DNA of 64,000 bases from Hyphomicrobiales bacterium (GTDB lineage: Bacteria > Pseudomonadota > Alphaproteobacteria > Rhizobiales > Rhizobiaceae): contig UCKS01000008.1 in the NCBI GenBank assembly GCA_900473045.1, forward strand, positions 11,971-75,970, read 5' to 3'. Shown here one piece after another: positions 45,002 through 53,918 of this stretch (the stretch's first letter is position 1; each line of letters starts with the position of its first letter). The translations under genes were made by a program, and so were the position numbers. Under the pieces are notes generated by a model that made no database searches, was not told the DNA's origin, and worked only from the letters and a program-made list of their open reading frames with translations.

Positions 45002-45060
45002 TGCAGTATCCTCCTGACGAATAGAATACTCCAAAATCGGTAATTCTCCAAATATTACGT

Positions 45061-45101
45061 GTAAAAATGGAAGAGGCCAGGAGATATCTCCCGGCCTCTT
45101 C
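45061..45101 (-). terminator. Intrinsic terminator of ilvC
   Basis: On the minus strand the stem GAAGAGGCC/GGCCTCTTC, with a 14-base loop, is followed by CATTTTT. It lies 46 bases after the ilvC stop. Confidence 0.8.
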
Positions 45102-45146
45102 AGTATTACGCAAGTGCAATACGCTAATTTTGCTCTGCAGCAAATA

Positions 45147-46193
<1,047 letters not shown>

Positions 46194-46214
46194 CTAAAAC
46201 ACTTCCGGCCGCCC

Positions 46215-46865
46215 TCAGGACATGGCCGAACTCTTTTCATTGCCGTAGAGCCGAAGAAAGGCGGACACCGCCTTCTCTGCCCTACGGCCGAAATCCTTGA
46301 CCAGCCGGCCGCTGTCTTCACCGAGCAGCATGCGCAGATGCAGGTCGGATACGATCAGGCCGTACAGCGTATCATAGGCGTCCTCGCGGTCGCCGAACAC
46401 CAGCAGCCCGGCATCGCGCCCTGCTTCCAGAAGCGCCCCTGCTCGCTTGCCGATCTGCCGGCGGCCGCGCTCCTGCAGCATCGAGCCGAGCTTGGAACCG
46501 TCGCGGCTCGCCTGCCCGATCGCCAGCCGGTTGAGCGCCAGCGACACGTCACCGGCCAGAACCTCCAGCAGGTCGCGCGCAAACAGCACCAGGTGCTCCC
46601 GCAGCGTTGCCGCCGTCAGCGTTTCGGCCGTATCGTCGAAGGTCCGCACCTTGCTGGCCTGAAAGCCGATCATCGCCGACAGCAGCCCGTCGCGATCACC
46701 GAACCATTTGTACAGGCTTTCCTTCGAGCAATTGGCAGCCCGCGCCACGCCCGCCGTCGTCAGCGCCTTCTCGCCACCATCGACGAGCAGGCGCAACGCG
46801 CTGTCCAGAACATCGTTCTGACGCGGCGAATAGTCCGGCTGGGCTGGGTGGGCGGCAAGCTGCAA
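46215..46865 (-). CDS. TetR/AcrR family transcriptional regulator upstream of ilvC
   Basis: Regulator of 216 residues. The N-terminal helix-turn-helix reads ALTTAGVARAANCSKESLYK followed by WFGDRDGLL; the rest is a helical ligand-binding domain. It is transcribed with ilvC (48-base gap). A 14-base perfect palindrome GTACCGTACGGTAC lies 19 bases upstream of its start and is a likely self-operator. A role in setting branched-chain amino acid synthesis is possible from position but not shown. Confidence 0.92.
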   Translation of the reverse strand: MQLAAHPAQPDYSPRQNDVLDSALRLLVDGGEKALTTAGVARAANCSKESLYKWFGDRDGLLSAMIGFQASKVRTFDDTAETLTAATLREHLVLFARDLLEVLAGDVSLALNRLAIGQASRDGSKLGSMLQERGRRQIGKRAGALLEAGRDAGLLVFGDREDAYDTLYGLIVSDLHLRMLLGEDSGRLVKDFGRRAEKAVSAFLRLYGNEKSSAMS

Positions 46866-46883
46866 GAAATTGTCTCCATCGCA

Positions 46884-46897
46884 GTACCGTACGGTAC
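46884..46897. promoter_or_regulatory. Palindromic operator candidate upstream of the TetR gene
   Basis: Perfect palindrome GTACCGTACGGTAC. Half-sites of this kind are common for TetR regulators. Placed 19 to 32 bases before the start codon, it would block the promoter or early transcript when bound. Confidence 0.7.
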
Positions 46898-47137
46898 GGT
46901 TCGCTGCTTATGCCGCAAAGTCGAGAACCGGTCAAGCCTACCGGCAAAGGATTTTGTGGCTCCGCCTGGAGCACATACAAACCTTCGCCATCGCGAAGAG
47001 AAGCAGCCGACCAGACGGAGAGAAGATACTGGCCACCAGCACCAAAAATGGACACCTCCACGCAATCCGCTGCCGTTCCGTTTCAAGATACAGTCAGCTA
47101 CTGTGCGATTTCAAACATCCCGTATCCCGGAGTTTTC

Positions 47138-47587
47138 ATGCCCCGCCTGCGTACCCTCGCCCTGCTCCTGTCCGCCACGCTTACCTTTTTCCCGATGACT
47201 GCCGCCGCCCAATCCGATGAGGAGGTCTATAACCGGATCGAATCCCTGCATGGCAATGCTGGAGACCTGAGCGAGCCGTTGCTCAGCCTGGTCGAAGCAA
47301 TGGGGAACGACGATGCGGCAACGATCGCCGGGCTTGCCGAATATCCCCTGCGCGTCGCCGCCAATGGTGAAAGTTACGAGATCCAGAACGCCGACGATTT
47401 CATCGAGAATTTCGACACGCTGGTGACACAGGACACACGGGATGCCGTTGCCGGCCAAACCTTCAGCCAGCTGTTCGTCAACAGCGACGGCGTGATGCTG
47501 GCGGATGGCGCGGTCTGGATGAGCGATGTCTGCGAGAATAGTGATTGCAGCTCGTCCCACTGGGCCGTGATCAGCATCAACAACTGA
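47138..47587 (+). CDS. Exported protein of unknown function, 149 residues
   Basis: A Sec signal peptide (about residues 1-25, ending AAAQ) precedes an acidic domain with the stretches EEVYNRIESLHGNAGD and GLAEYPLRVAANGESYEIQN, DADDFIENFDTLVTQD-like residues and two Cys pairs near the end (VCENSDCSSSHW). The layout, with repeated short segments around a FENFDTLV-like motif, fits an NTF2-like exported fold. The start at 47138 has GGAG upstream; the longer frame from 46607 is antisense to the TetR gene. It is followed 20 bases later by a second small exported protein. Confidence 0.78.
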   Translation: MPRLRTLALLLSATLTFFPMTAAAQSDEEVYNRIESLHGNAGDLSEPLLSLVEAMGNDDAATIAGLAEYPLRVAANGESYEIQNADDFIENFDTLVTQDTRDAVAGQTFSQLFVNSDGVMLADGAVWMSDVCENSDCSSSHWAVISINN

Positions 47588-47606
47588 TCGGCAGCGGGAG
47601 GAATTC

Positions 47607-47918
47607 ATGCGTCTTGACGTCCTGACATTCACCGCCGTCATTTCGCTTGCAACTGCAGCGCCCGGCCTTGCCGCCGGCGATGCGCCCTATATCGGCCGCT
47701 GGGATTGTGGCGTCGCCACCTTCAGCTTCACCACGGAGAGCTATGATTCCGGCGAAGGACCGATGCCGATCCGCAAGGTCGACAAGGAGGATGGCAATTA
47801 CATCCTGTCTTTCGACGACAACTACCAGATCGGCCTTTCAAGCGTTACGAAAACGTCGATGCAATGGCTGTCGATGGCAAGCGGCGACACGTTTGATTGC
47901 AAGCGCCTGAAACCCTGA
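47607..47918 (+). CDS. Small exported protein, 103 residues
   Basis: Starts MRLDVLTFTAVISL with a signal peptide ending near LAAG. The mature part (about 80 residues) has two Cys (GRWDCGVATFSF near its start and DTFDCKRLKP at the end) that could form a disulfide. The ribosome site GGGAGG is strong. It pairs with the preceding exported protein, 20 bases upstream. No family recognised. Confidence 0.77.
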   Translation: MRLDVLTFTAVISLATAAPGLAAGDAPYIGRWDCGVATFSFTTESYDSGEGPMPIRKVDKEDGNYILSFDDNYQIGLSSVTKTSMQWLSMASGDTFDCKRLKP

Positions 47919-47954
47919 TGACCAGAGCAATGCTTCTATCCGGTGTTGCGGAAC

Positions 47955-48860
47955 TCAACCAACCCGGCAGCGCTCTGCAAGAAAATCGAGAAACACCCTC
48001 ACCCGCGCCGGCATATGGCCGCCCTGCCTCAGAAAGATCGCGTGGACCTCTTCGCTGTCTGATGCCGTAAACACTTCCAAAACAGGCACCAGCCTACCCA
48101 GCGCGAAATCGCTCCGCACCTGAAAATCGGCAAGCCGCGCCAGCCCAGCCCCCGCCAACGCCAGTTGCCGCAACGCTTCCCCATCGCTTGCCTGAATACT
48201 GCCCACCGGCTTGATCGTCCTATCCATGCCATCAACACGGAACGGCCAGCCGCCGCTGGCGCGGACATAGTTGGCTCCGAGCAAATTGTGCCCGGCCAGA
48301 TCATCCGGATGTTCTGGCACGCCCTTGCGCTTGAGATAGTCCGGTGCAGCGGCGATATGCAGTTTCACGGCGCCAAGCTTGCGCGCCATCAGCGCCGAAC
48401 TCTTGAGCGGCCCCGCCCTAACGGCGACATCGGTGCGATCGTCGAGGAGATCGACGACATGGTCGGTGAGCGACAGGTCGAGCGAGACATCGGGAAACTG
48501 CGCCATGAAATCCGGCAGCACCGGCAGGAGCAGGTGGCGGGCGAACGGCACGTTGGTGCTGACGCGAACGCGCCCGCTCGGGCTGTCGGTGGCCACGGCC
48601 GCCTGTTCCGCTTCGTCGAGGTTTGCGAGAACCTGCACGCCACGTTCGTAATAGCGGCAGCCTTCCGGCGTCAGTTGCAGCTTGCGTGTCGAGCGATTGA
48701 CTAGCCGCGCATTTAGCCGGGTTTCCAACCTCGTCACCAGCTTGCTGACCGCCGAAGGTGTCATGGCAAAATCACGGGCGGCAGCCGAAAAGCCGCCGAG
48801 ATCGACCACCCGAACGAACACTTCCATCTCGCCGGAGCGATTGATATCCAGCCGCGCCAT
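47955..48860 (-). CDS. LysR family transcriptional regulator
   Basis: LysR-type regulator of 301 residues. The N-terminal HTH reads GGFSAAARDFAMTPSAVSKL with the recognition part VTRLETRLNARLVNRSTRKL; the C-terminus is the periplasmic-binding-like effector domain. It is divergent from the PRISE-type reductase gene, 96 bases apart. That gap contains dyad sequences, so it likely controls that gene. Confidence 0.92.
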   Translation of the reverse strand: MARLDINRSGEMEVFVRVVDLGGFSAAARDFAMTPSAVSKLVTRLETRLNARLVNRSTRKLQLTPEGCRYYERGVQVLANLDEAEQAAVATDSPSGRVRVSTNVPFARHLLLPVLPDFMAQFPDVSLDLSLTDHVVDLLDDRTDVAVRAGPLKSSALMARKLGAVKLHIAAAPDYLKRKGVPEHPDDLAGHNLLGANYVRASGGWPFRVDGMDRTIKPVGSIQASDGEALRQLALAGAGLARLADFQVRSDFALGRLVPVLEVFTASDSEEVHAIFLRQGGHMPARVRVFLDFLAERCRVG

Positions 48861-48927
48861 TGTGCCCTCACCTCACAAATCCTGTGCCTTATCGTTGTCT
48901 AGTTCTCAAATCGGCACGCGTCCATAT

Positions 48928-48947
48928 CTGATGCATCAACACATCAG
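48928..48947. promoter_or_regulatory. Dyad in the LysR/PRISE reductase intergenic region
   Basis: CTGATG and CATCAG arms with an eight-base spacer; the 10-base palindrome TGATGCATCA overlaps the left arm. It lies just upstream of the reductase start (48957), in the right place for a LysR site, though also close to the ribosome site. Confidence 0.35.
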
Positions 48948-48956
48948 GAGACTACG

Positions 48957-50015
48957 ATGGACAACCGGCACAAAACCGCCCTCATCGTCGGCGCCAAGGG
49001 CGTCATCGGCGGCAATCTCGCCCGCCATCTCGAAACATTGGAGGATTGGTCGGTCATCGGCCTTTCCCGGCGCGGCGGCACCTCGACGGAGAAGATTTGG
49101 CATATATCCGTCGATCTGCTCGACCCGCTAGATTACGTCAACAAACTCGCCGATCTCACTGACGTGACTCACATTTTCTATGCCGCCTATCAGGACCGCC
49201 CGACCTGGGCCGAGCTGGTCGAGCCCAATCTGGCCATGCTGGTCAATGTCGTCACCGCCATCGAGCGGGTGGCACCGAACCTTGCCCATGTCAGCCTGAT
49301 GCAAGGCTACAAGGTCTATGGGGCCCATCTCGGGCCTTTCAAGACACCGGCGCGCGAGGACGAAGACAATCACATGCCGCCGGAATTCAACATGGACCAG
49401 CAGGCGTTTCTGCAGAGGGAGCAGCAGGGCAAATCCTGGACCTGGTCGGCGCTGCGCCCCTCCGTGGTCATCGGCGTTGCCACCGGCAATCCGATGAACC
49501 TGGCGATGGTCATCGGTCTCTATGCATCGATGTCAAAGGAACTTGGAATCCCCCTGCGCTTCCCCGGCAAAACCGGTGCCTATGATACGTTGCTCGAAAT
49601 GACCGACGCCGGCCTTCTCGCAAGGGCAACCGTCTGGGCGGCCACCAATCCGCAATGCGCCAACCAGGCCTTCAACATCACCAATGGCGACCTGTTCCGC
49701 TGGAACGAGATGTGGCCGAAGATCGCCCGGTTCTTCGAGATGGAGACAGCTGCACCGCTGCCGATGTCGCTCAATGTTGTGATGGCGGACAAGGCAGCCC
49801 TCTGGTCGAAGATGAAGGAGAAATACGGGCTCGCCGACCATCCGTATGAAGCCGTCTCCTCCTGGGGTTTCGGCGATGCGGTTTTCAGCTGGAATTATGA
49901 TTTCTTCGCCGATGGCACCAAGGCGCGGCGGTTGGGGTTCCATGACTATGTGCAGACCGACGAAATGTTCCTGTCGGTGTTTTGCGCGATGCGCGCCCAG
50001 CGGATCATTCCGTAA
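48957..50015 (+). CDS. SDR-family NAD(P)-dependent reductase, PRISE-like
   Basis: Extended short-chain dehydrogenase of 352 residues. The Rossmann motif is ALIVGAKGVIGGNLARHL (near residue 8). In place of the usual YxxxK it has the MQGYKVYGAHLGPFKTP block, like the plant-type progesterone 5-beta-reductase/iridoid synthase (PRISE) family and its bacterial relatives. It likely reduces an enone with NADPH. The ATG follows AGGAGACTACG. It is divergent from a LysR regulator. Confidence 0.85.
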   Translation: MDNRHKTALIVGAKGVIGGNLARHLETLEDWSVIGLSRRGGTSTEKIWHISVDLLDPLDYVNKLADLTDVTHIFYAAYQDRPTWAELVEPNLAMLVNVVTAIERVAPNLAHVSLMQGYKVYGAHLGPFKTPAREDEDNHMPPEFNMDQQAFLQREQQGKSWTWSALRPSVVIGVATGNPMNLAMVIGLYASMSKELGIPLRFPGKTGAYDTLLEMTDAGLLARATVWAATNPQCANQAFNITNGDLFRWNEMWPKIARFFEMETAAPLPMSLNVVMADKAALWSKMKEKYGLADHPYEAVSSWGFGDAVFSWNYDFFADGTKARRLGFHDYVQTDEMFLSVFCAMRAQRIIP

Positions 50016-50082
50016 TCGAACCCAGGCTTTGGCCATCCGGCACCGGATTGCCGTAAGCCGCAACACGCCATCGGTGCTTTAG

Positions 50083-51378
50083 CTATCTGCCCTTGTCATT
50101 GCCGGGTGGCGCTGCCTGCAGCGTTTCCTTCTGGGTGATCAGCCGGGCGGTGTGCTGGCCGCTCAGATAGATCCACAGCCAGCTCCACGCGACGACGAAG
50201 CGGCTGCGGGTGCCGATCAGGAAGTAGATATGGGCGATGCCCCAGATCCACCAGGCCAAGGCACCCTTCAGCTTGAACCGGCCGAAATCGATGATCGCCG
50301 ACCGGCGGCCGATGGTCGCAAGGCTGCCCTGATGGCGGTAGCGGAAGGGTGGCAGCGCCGGCTTCTGCGCCAGCCGTCCCTTGATGACCTTTGCCACGTA
50401 GGCGCCCTGCTGCTTGGCGGCTGGCGCAATGCCCGGCACCGGCTTTCCGTCATCTTGAATGACGGAGGCGGTATCACCGACGACGAAGACGTTTGGCAGG
50501 CCCGGCGCGCTCAGGTCCTTCTCCACGATGACGCGGCCCGCCTTGTCGGCCGGAACGTTGAGCCACACGGCCGCGGGAGAGGCCTGGACGCCGGCTGCCC
50601 AGACGATCGTCCGGCTGCCGATAAAACGCTCGCCGATCATCACGCCTTGCGCCGTGCAGTCCGTTACCCGTTCGCCGGTATGCACCTCGACGCCGAGCTT
50701 TTCCAGTGCGCTCTGCGCATAGACAGACAGTTCCTCGGCAAAACTTGCCAGCACCCGTGGCCCCGCCTCGACCAACACCACACGGGTCTTGCGCGTATCG
50801 ATATTGCGGAATTCCTGCGGCAGGGTGACATGTGCCAGCTCGGCAATGATCCCAGCAAGCTCGACACCGGTTGGCCCGGCGCCGACGATGGTGAACGTCA
50901 AGAGTGCCGCCTGCGCCTCGGGATCGGTTTCCATCTCGGCCTTTTCGAAGGCAAGCAGCAGACGGCGGCGGATGGTGGTGGCATCCTCCAGCGTCTTCAG
51001 ACCCGGTGCCACAGGCTCCCATTCGTCACGGCCGAAATAGGCATGGGTCGCCCCTGTCGCCAGCACCAGCGTGTCATAGCTGATGGTCTCGCCGCCATCC
51101 AGCGCCACGGTCCTGGCCGCCGGATCGACACGATCGACTTCCGCCAAAAGCGTAGTGACCTCCGGCCGGTCGCGAAACACCCGCCGGATCGGCCAGGCGA
51201 TTTCCGATGTCGCCAAAAGAGTCGTTGCGACCTGATAAAGCAAAGGCTGGAAGAGATGATGGTTGCGCCGGTCGATCAGGGTGATCCTGACGGACGCGCC
51301 CTTGAGGTCCTTGGCCAGCTGCAGACCACCGAACCCGCCACCAACGATGACGACATGGTGAAGGTTATCCTGTGGCAT
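50083..51378 (-). CDS. ndh: Type II NADH dehydrogenase (NDH-2 family)
   Basis: Membrane-bound FAD oxidoreductase of 431 residues that passes electrons from NADH to quinone without pumping protons. FAD site VIVGGGFGGLQLAKDLKG is near the start; the second nucleotide site reads FTIVGAGPTGVELAGIIAEL; a late VFVVGDTASV closes the FAD domain. A C-terminal hydrophobic helix (WWIWGIAHIYFLIG) fits membrane attachment. The ATG at 51378 follows CAGGAG; the open frame runs to 51450 without a ribosome site. Confidence 0.9.
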   Translation of the reverse strand: MPQDNLHHVVIVGGGFGGLQLAKDLKGASVRITLIDRRNHHLFQPLLYQVATTLLATSEIAWPIRRVFRDRPEVTTLLAEVDRVDPAARTVALDGGETISYDTLVLATGATHAYFGRDEWEPVAPGLKTLEDATTIRRRLLLAFEKAEMETDPEAQAALLTFTIVGAGPTGVELAGIIAELAHVTLPQEFRNIDTRKTRVVLVEAGPRVLASFAEELSVYAQSALEKLGVEVHTGERVTDCTAQGVMIGERFIGSRTIVWAAGVQASPAAVWLNVPADKAGRVIVEKDLSAPGLPNVFVVGDTASVIQDDGKPVPGIAPAAKQQGAYVAKVIKGRLAQKPALPPFRYRHQGSLATIGRRSAIIDFGRFKLKGALAWWIWGIAHIYFLIGTRSRFVVAWSWLWIYLSGQHTARLITQKETLQAAPPGNDKGR

Positions 51379-51485
51379 GATCGTATCTCCTGTTTCGGCA
51401 CAACCTCTACGCTTCAACGCCGATATACAACTGCGCTTTCGGCATGGCACCCGTGCGGAAGGCTATACAGCATCGATACCATCGC

Positions 51486-51950
51486 TTAACGGGCGTATTC
51501 CACCGGCACCGACATGCCGCTCTTGAGGATTTCCATCGAGATCGAGGCCGAGACATCGAAAAGTTCAACCTTGCGGACGATCTGCTTGTAGATGACGTCG
51601 TAATGCTCGACGCGCGGCAGCACGACCTTGAGGATATAATCGTAATTGCCCGTCAGCCGGTGCGCCTCGACGATCTCGGGAATATCGGCAACCACCTTGC
51701 GAAAGATGTCGATCCAGTCGTCGGAATGGTGCGCCGTCTTGATCAGCGCAAAGACCGTGGTCGGCACCCCCATCCTGTCACGGTCGAGAACCGCGATCCG
51801 GCGGGCGACATAGCCGGTCTCTTCCAGCCGCTGGATGCGGCGCGAACAGGCGGAGATCGACAGGCTGACCCTGTCGGCGAGATCGCCGACCGACAGGCTG
51901 GCATCTTCCTGCAGCAATGACAGAATCTTTCGGTCTCTCTCGTCAAGCAC
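51486..51950 (-). CDS. Lrp/AsnC family transcriptional regulator
   Basis: Lrp-type regulator of 154 residues. The HTH reads ILSLLQEDASLSVGDLAD followed by SACSRRIQRLEETGYVARR; the ligand domain has AHRLTGNYDYILKVVLPRVE. I chose the GTG at 51950, since GGGGAG lies eight bases upstream; the longest frame starts with TTG at 51983. It is divergent from the aspartate/glutamate racemase gene. The gap holds an ATTTGCG/CGCAAAT dyad, so it probably controls that gene. Confidence 0.9.
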   Translation of the reverse strand: MLDERDRKILSLLQEDASLSVGDLADRVSLSISACSRRIQRLEETGYVARRIAVLDRDRMGVPTTVFALIKTAHHSDDWIDIFRKVVADIPEIVEAHRLTGNYDYILKVVLPRVEHYDVIYKQIVRKVELFDVSASISMEILKSGMSVPVEYAR

Positions 51951-51988
51951 GCCCTGTTCTCCCCGACACCTTTGCGCATTCAAGAATT

Positions 51989-52031
51989 ATTTGCGATAAA
52001 AATTCAAATCATGCAAAAAATACGCGCAAAT
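51989..52031. promoter_or_regulatory. Dyad ATTTGCG/CGCAAAT in the Lrp/racemase gap
   Basis: Seven-base arms ATTTGCG (51989-51995) and CGCAAAT (52025-52031) face each other across an AT-rich stretch. A further TTTGCGC lies at 51971-51977. Spaced copies of this kind fit the cooperative binding of Lrp/AsnC proteins. Confidence 0.5.
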
Positions 52032-52125
52032 GATCTTAATGTCACCCAACAAAGCGAACTCTTTCCACCAGACATCGGTGACAATTGCCGCATCACAAAA
52101 ACACGAGCGGAACAGGAACGGCATC

Positions 52126-52845
52126 ATGCGCAAGATCGGTCTCATCGGTGGAATGAGCTTTGAAAGCTCGGCAGTCTATTACCGGATGATCAACGAGGCC
52201 GTGCGCGAGCGGCTGGGCGGCCTGCACTCGGCCGAAGTCATGCTGCATTCGGTCGATTTCCAGACCATCGTCGATATGCAGAAGGCCGGCCGCTGGGACG
52301 ATGCTGCCAAGCGCCTGTCCGAGGTGGCGCAGGGGCTGGAAGCTTCCGGCGCCTCCTGCGTGCTGATCTGCACCAACACGATGCACCTGATCGCCGACAC
52401 GGTTCAGGCATCGATTACTGTGCCGCTGATCAACATCATCGATGAAACAGCAGCCTCGATGAAAGCCGCCGGCATCAAGCGGCCGCTGCTGCTGGCCACG
52501 CGCTACACGATGGAGCACGGCTTCTATACCAATCGCATGGCTGCCGATGGCGTCGATGTCATGGTGCCGAATGCCGAGGATCGTACTCTCGTGCACGACA
52601 TCATCTTCAGCGAGCTCTGCGCTGGCGTCATCCTCGACAGCTCGCGGCAGGCACTGATGGCCGTCATCGAGCGGGCAAAAAACCAGGGCGCCGACGCTAT
52701 CATCCTCGGCTGCACCGAAATCTGCCTGATTCTCGATCCGAAGAACCTGCCGCTGCCCGGCTTTGATTCCACCGCGATCCATGCCGATGCCGCCGTCGCG
52801 TTTGCGCTTGAAGGCGTGTCGCAGAGCGGCAAGCAGGCGGCCTGA
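52126..52845 (+). CDS. Aspartate/glutamate racemase family protein
   Basis: PLP-independent racemase of 239 residues. It begins RKIGLIGGMSFESSAVYYRM; the two catalytic cysteines are in CVLICTNTMHL (first half) and AIILGCTEICLIL (second half), as expected for aspartate racemases. It likely interconverts L- and D-aspartate or a related acid. The ATG at 52126 follows AGGAACGGCATC. It is divergent from an Lrp regulator, suggesting amino acid-dependent control. Confidence 0.9.
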   Translation: MRKIGLIGGMSFESSAVYYRMINEAVRERLGGLHSAEVMLHSVDFQTIVDMQKAGRWDDAAKRLSEVAQGLEASGASCVLICTNTMHLIADTVQASITVPLINIIDETAASMKAAGIKRPLLLATRYTMEHGFYTNRMAADGVDVMVPNAEDRTLVHDIIFSELCAGVILDSSRQALMAVIERAKNQGADAIILGCTEICLILDPKNLPLPGFDSTAIHADAAVAFALEGVSQSGKQAA

Positions 52846-52859
52846 AACCTCGCCAATAA

Positions 52860-52878
52860 TACTTGACTCCGTCAAGTA
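52860..52878. promoter_or_regulatory. Perfect dyad upstream of the MarR-GNAT gene, likely operator
   Basis: Eight-base arms TACTTGAC and GTCAAGTA with a TCC spacer, 33 bases before the start codon. This size and symmetry fit MarR dimers. The TTGAC overlaps a possible -35 box. Confidence 0.7.
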
Positions 52879-52910
52879 AATTGTAATCATGGCATTCGAA
52901 GGAGATTGCC

Positions 52911-53918
52911 ATGTCCCATTCTGCATTGTCCCACTCTGCATTGCCTCATCCGGCCTTTGCCGAAATCGGCGACGACGAAGTCGAAGCGATCCGTGCGTTC
53001 AACCGGTTCTACACCAACCGGATCGGCGTCCTCGACCGCGCCTTCATGGACACGCCCTACACGCTCACTGAAGCGCGCGTGATCTATGAGCTCGCAGCCC
53101 AGGGCACGACATCGGCATCCCGGCTGACGGAAGAGCTTTCGCTCGATCCGGCCTATCTCAGCCGCCTGCTCAAATCCTTCACCGATACCGGCCTGCTCGA
53201 AACCACGAGGGATCCGGCCGATGGCCGTGGCCGCCTGCTGCAGCTGACCCTGCGCGGCCGGGGCGTTGCCACGGATCTCGCGCAACGGTCGCGCCAGCGT
53301 ATCGCCGCGCTGCTGGGACCGATCAGCGAAGACGATCGCCGTGATCTTGGCGCGGCCATGGCGTCCGTGCAGACGCTCCTGTCAGGCGGCAAAAGTACCG
53401 CTGCCCCCATCACCATCCGGCCGCACCGGATCGGCGATATGGGAATGGTGATCGCAAGCCAGGCAAAGGCCTATACCGAAACTTATGGCTGGAACGGCGA
53501 GTATGAAGCGCTGGTCGCGGAAATCTGCGCCGCCTTCATCCGCAATTTCGATCCCGCCCACGAACACTGCTGGATTGCAGAACGCGACGGCACATTCCTC
53601 GGCAGCATTTTTCTCGTCAAAGGCAACAGCGAAGGGACCGCCAAGCTGCGCCTGCTGCATGTCGACAGTGCCGCCCGTGGACAAGGCCTTGGTTCAAGGC
53701 TGGTCAACGAATGTATCGCCTTTGCCAAGAGCGCCGGCTACCGGCGGCTGGAGCTGTGGACCAACGACATCCTGATCGCCGCACGCCGCATCTATGTCGC
53801 CGCCGGGTTCACGCTGGAGAAGGAAGAGGCCCATCATTCGTTCGGCAAGGACCTGACCGGTCAGATCTGGGCCCTGGACCTGACGGCGGCAAGCTCAGGC
53901 AAGGCTCCATCGGCCTGA
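52911..53918 (+). CDS. MarR-type regulator fused to a GNAT acetyltransferase
   Basis: Two-domain protein of 335 residues. Residues about 25-155 are a MarR winged helix (core RVIYELAAQGTTSASRLTEE, then DPAYLSRLLKSFTDTGLLET and wing DPADGRGRLLQLT). Residues about 165-330 are a GNAT domain with acetyl-CoA loop HVDSAARGQGLGSRLV and late RRIYVAAGFTLEKEE. The first 13 residues come from a 15-base tandem repeat (SHSAL twice). Strong site AAGGAG before the start. A perfect dyad lies upstream. It likely acetylates a small molecule and represses its own promoter. Confidence 0.9.
   Translation: MSHSALSHSALPHPAFAEIGDDEVEAIRAFNRFYTNRIGVLDRAFMDTPYTLTEARVIYELAAQGTTSASRLTEELSLDPAYLSRLLKSFTDTGLLETTRDPADGRGRLLQLTLRGRGVATDLAQRSRQRIAALLGPISEDDRRDLGAAMASVQTLLSGGKSTAAPITIRPHRIGDMGMVIASQAKAYTETYGWNGEYEALVAEICAAFIRNFDPAHEHCWIAERDGTFLGSIFLVKGNSEGTAKLRLLHVDSAARGQGLGSRLVNECIAFAKSAGYRRLELWTNDILIAARRIYVAAGFTLEKEEAHHSFGKDLTGQIWALDLTAASSGKAPSA

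Noticed and set aside
50152..51489. Open frame of 445 codons on the plus strand
   Set aside because: Antisense to NDH-2, which has clear FAD and NAD sites.
52889..53071. 60-codon frame just before and inside the MarR-GNAT gene
   Set aside because: It overlaps the fusion gene in another frame and lacks its own ribosome site.
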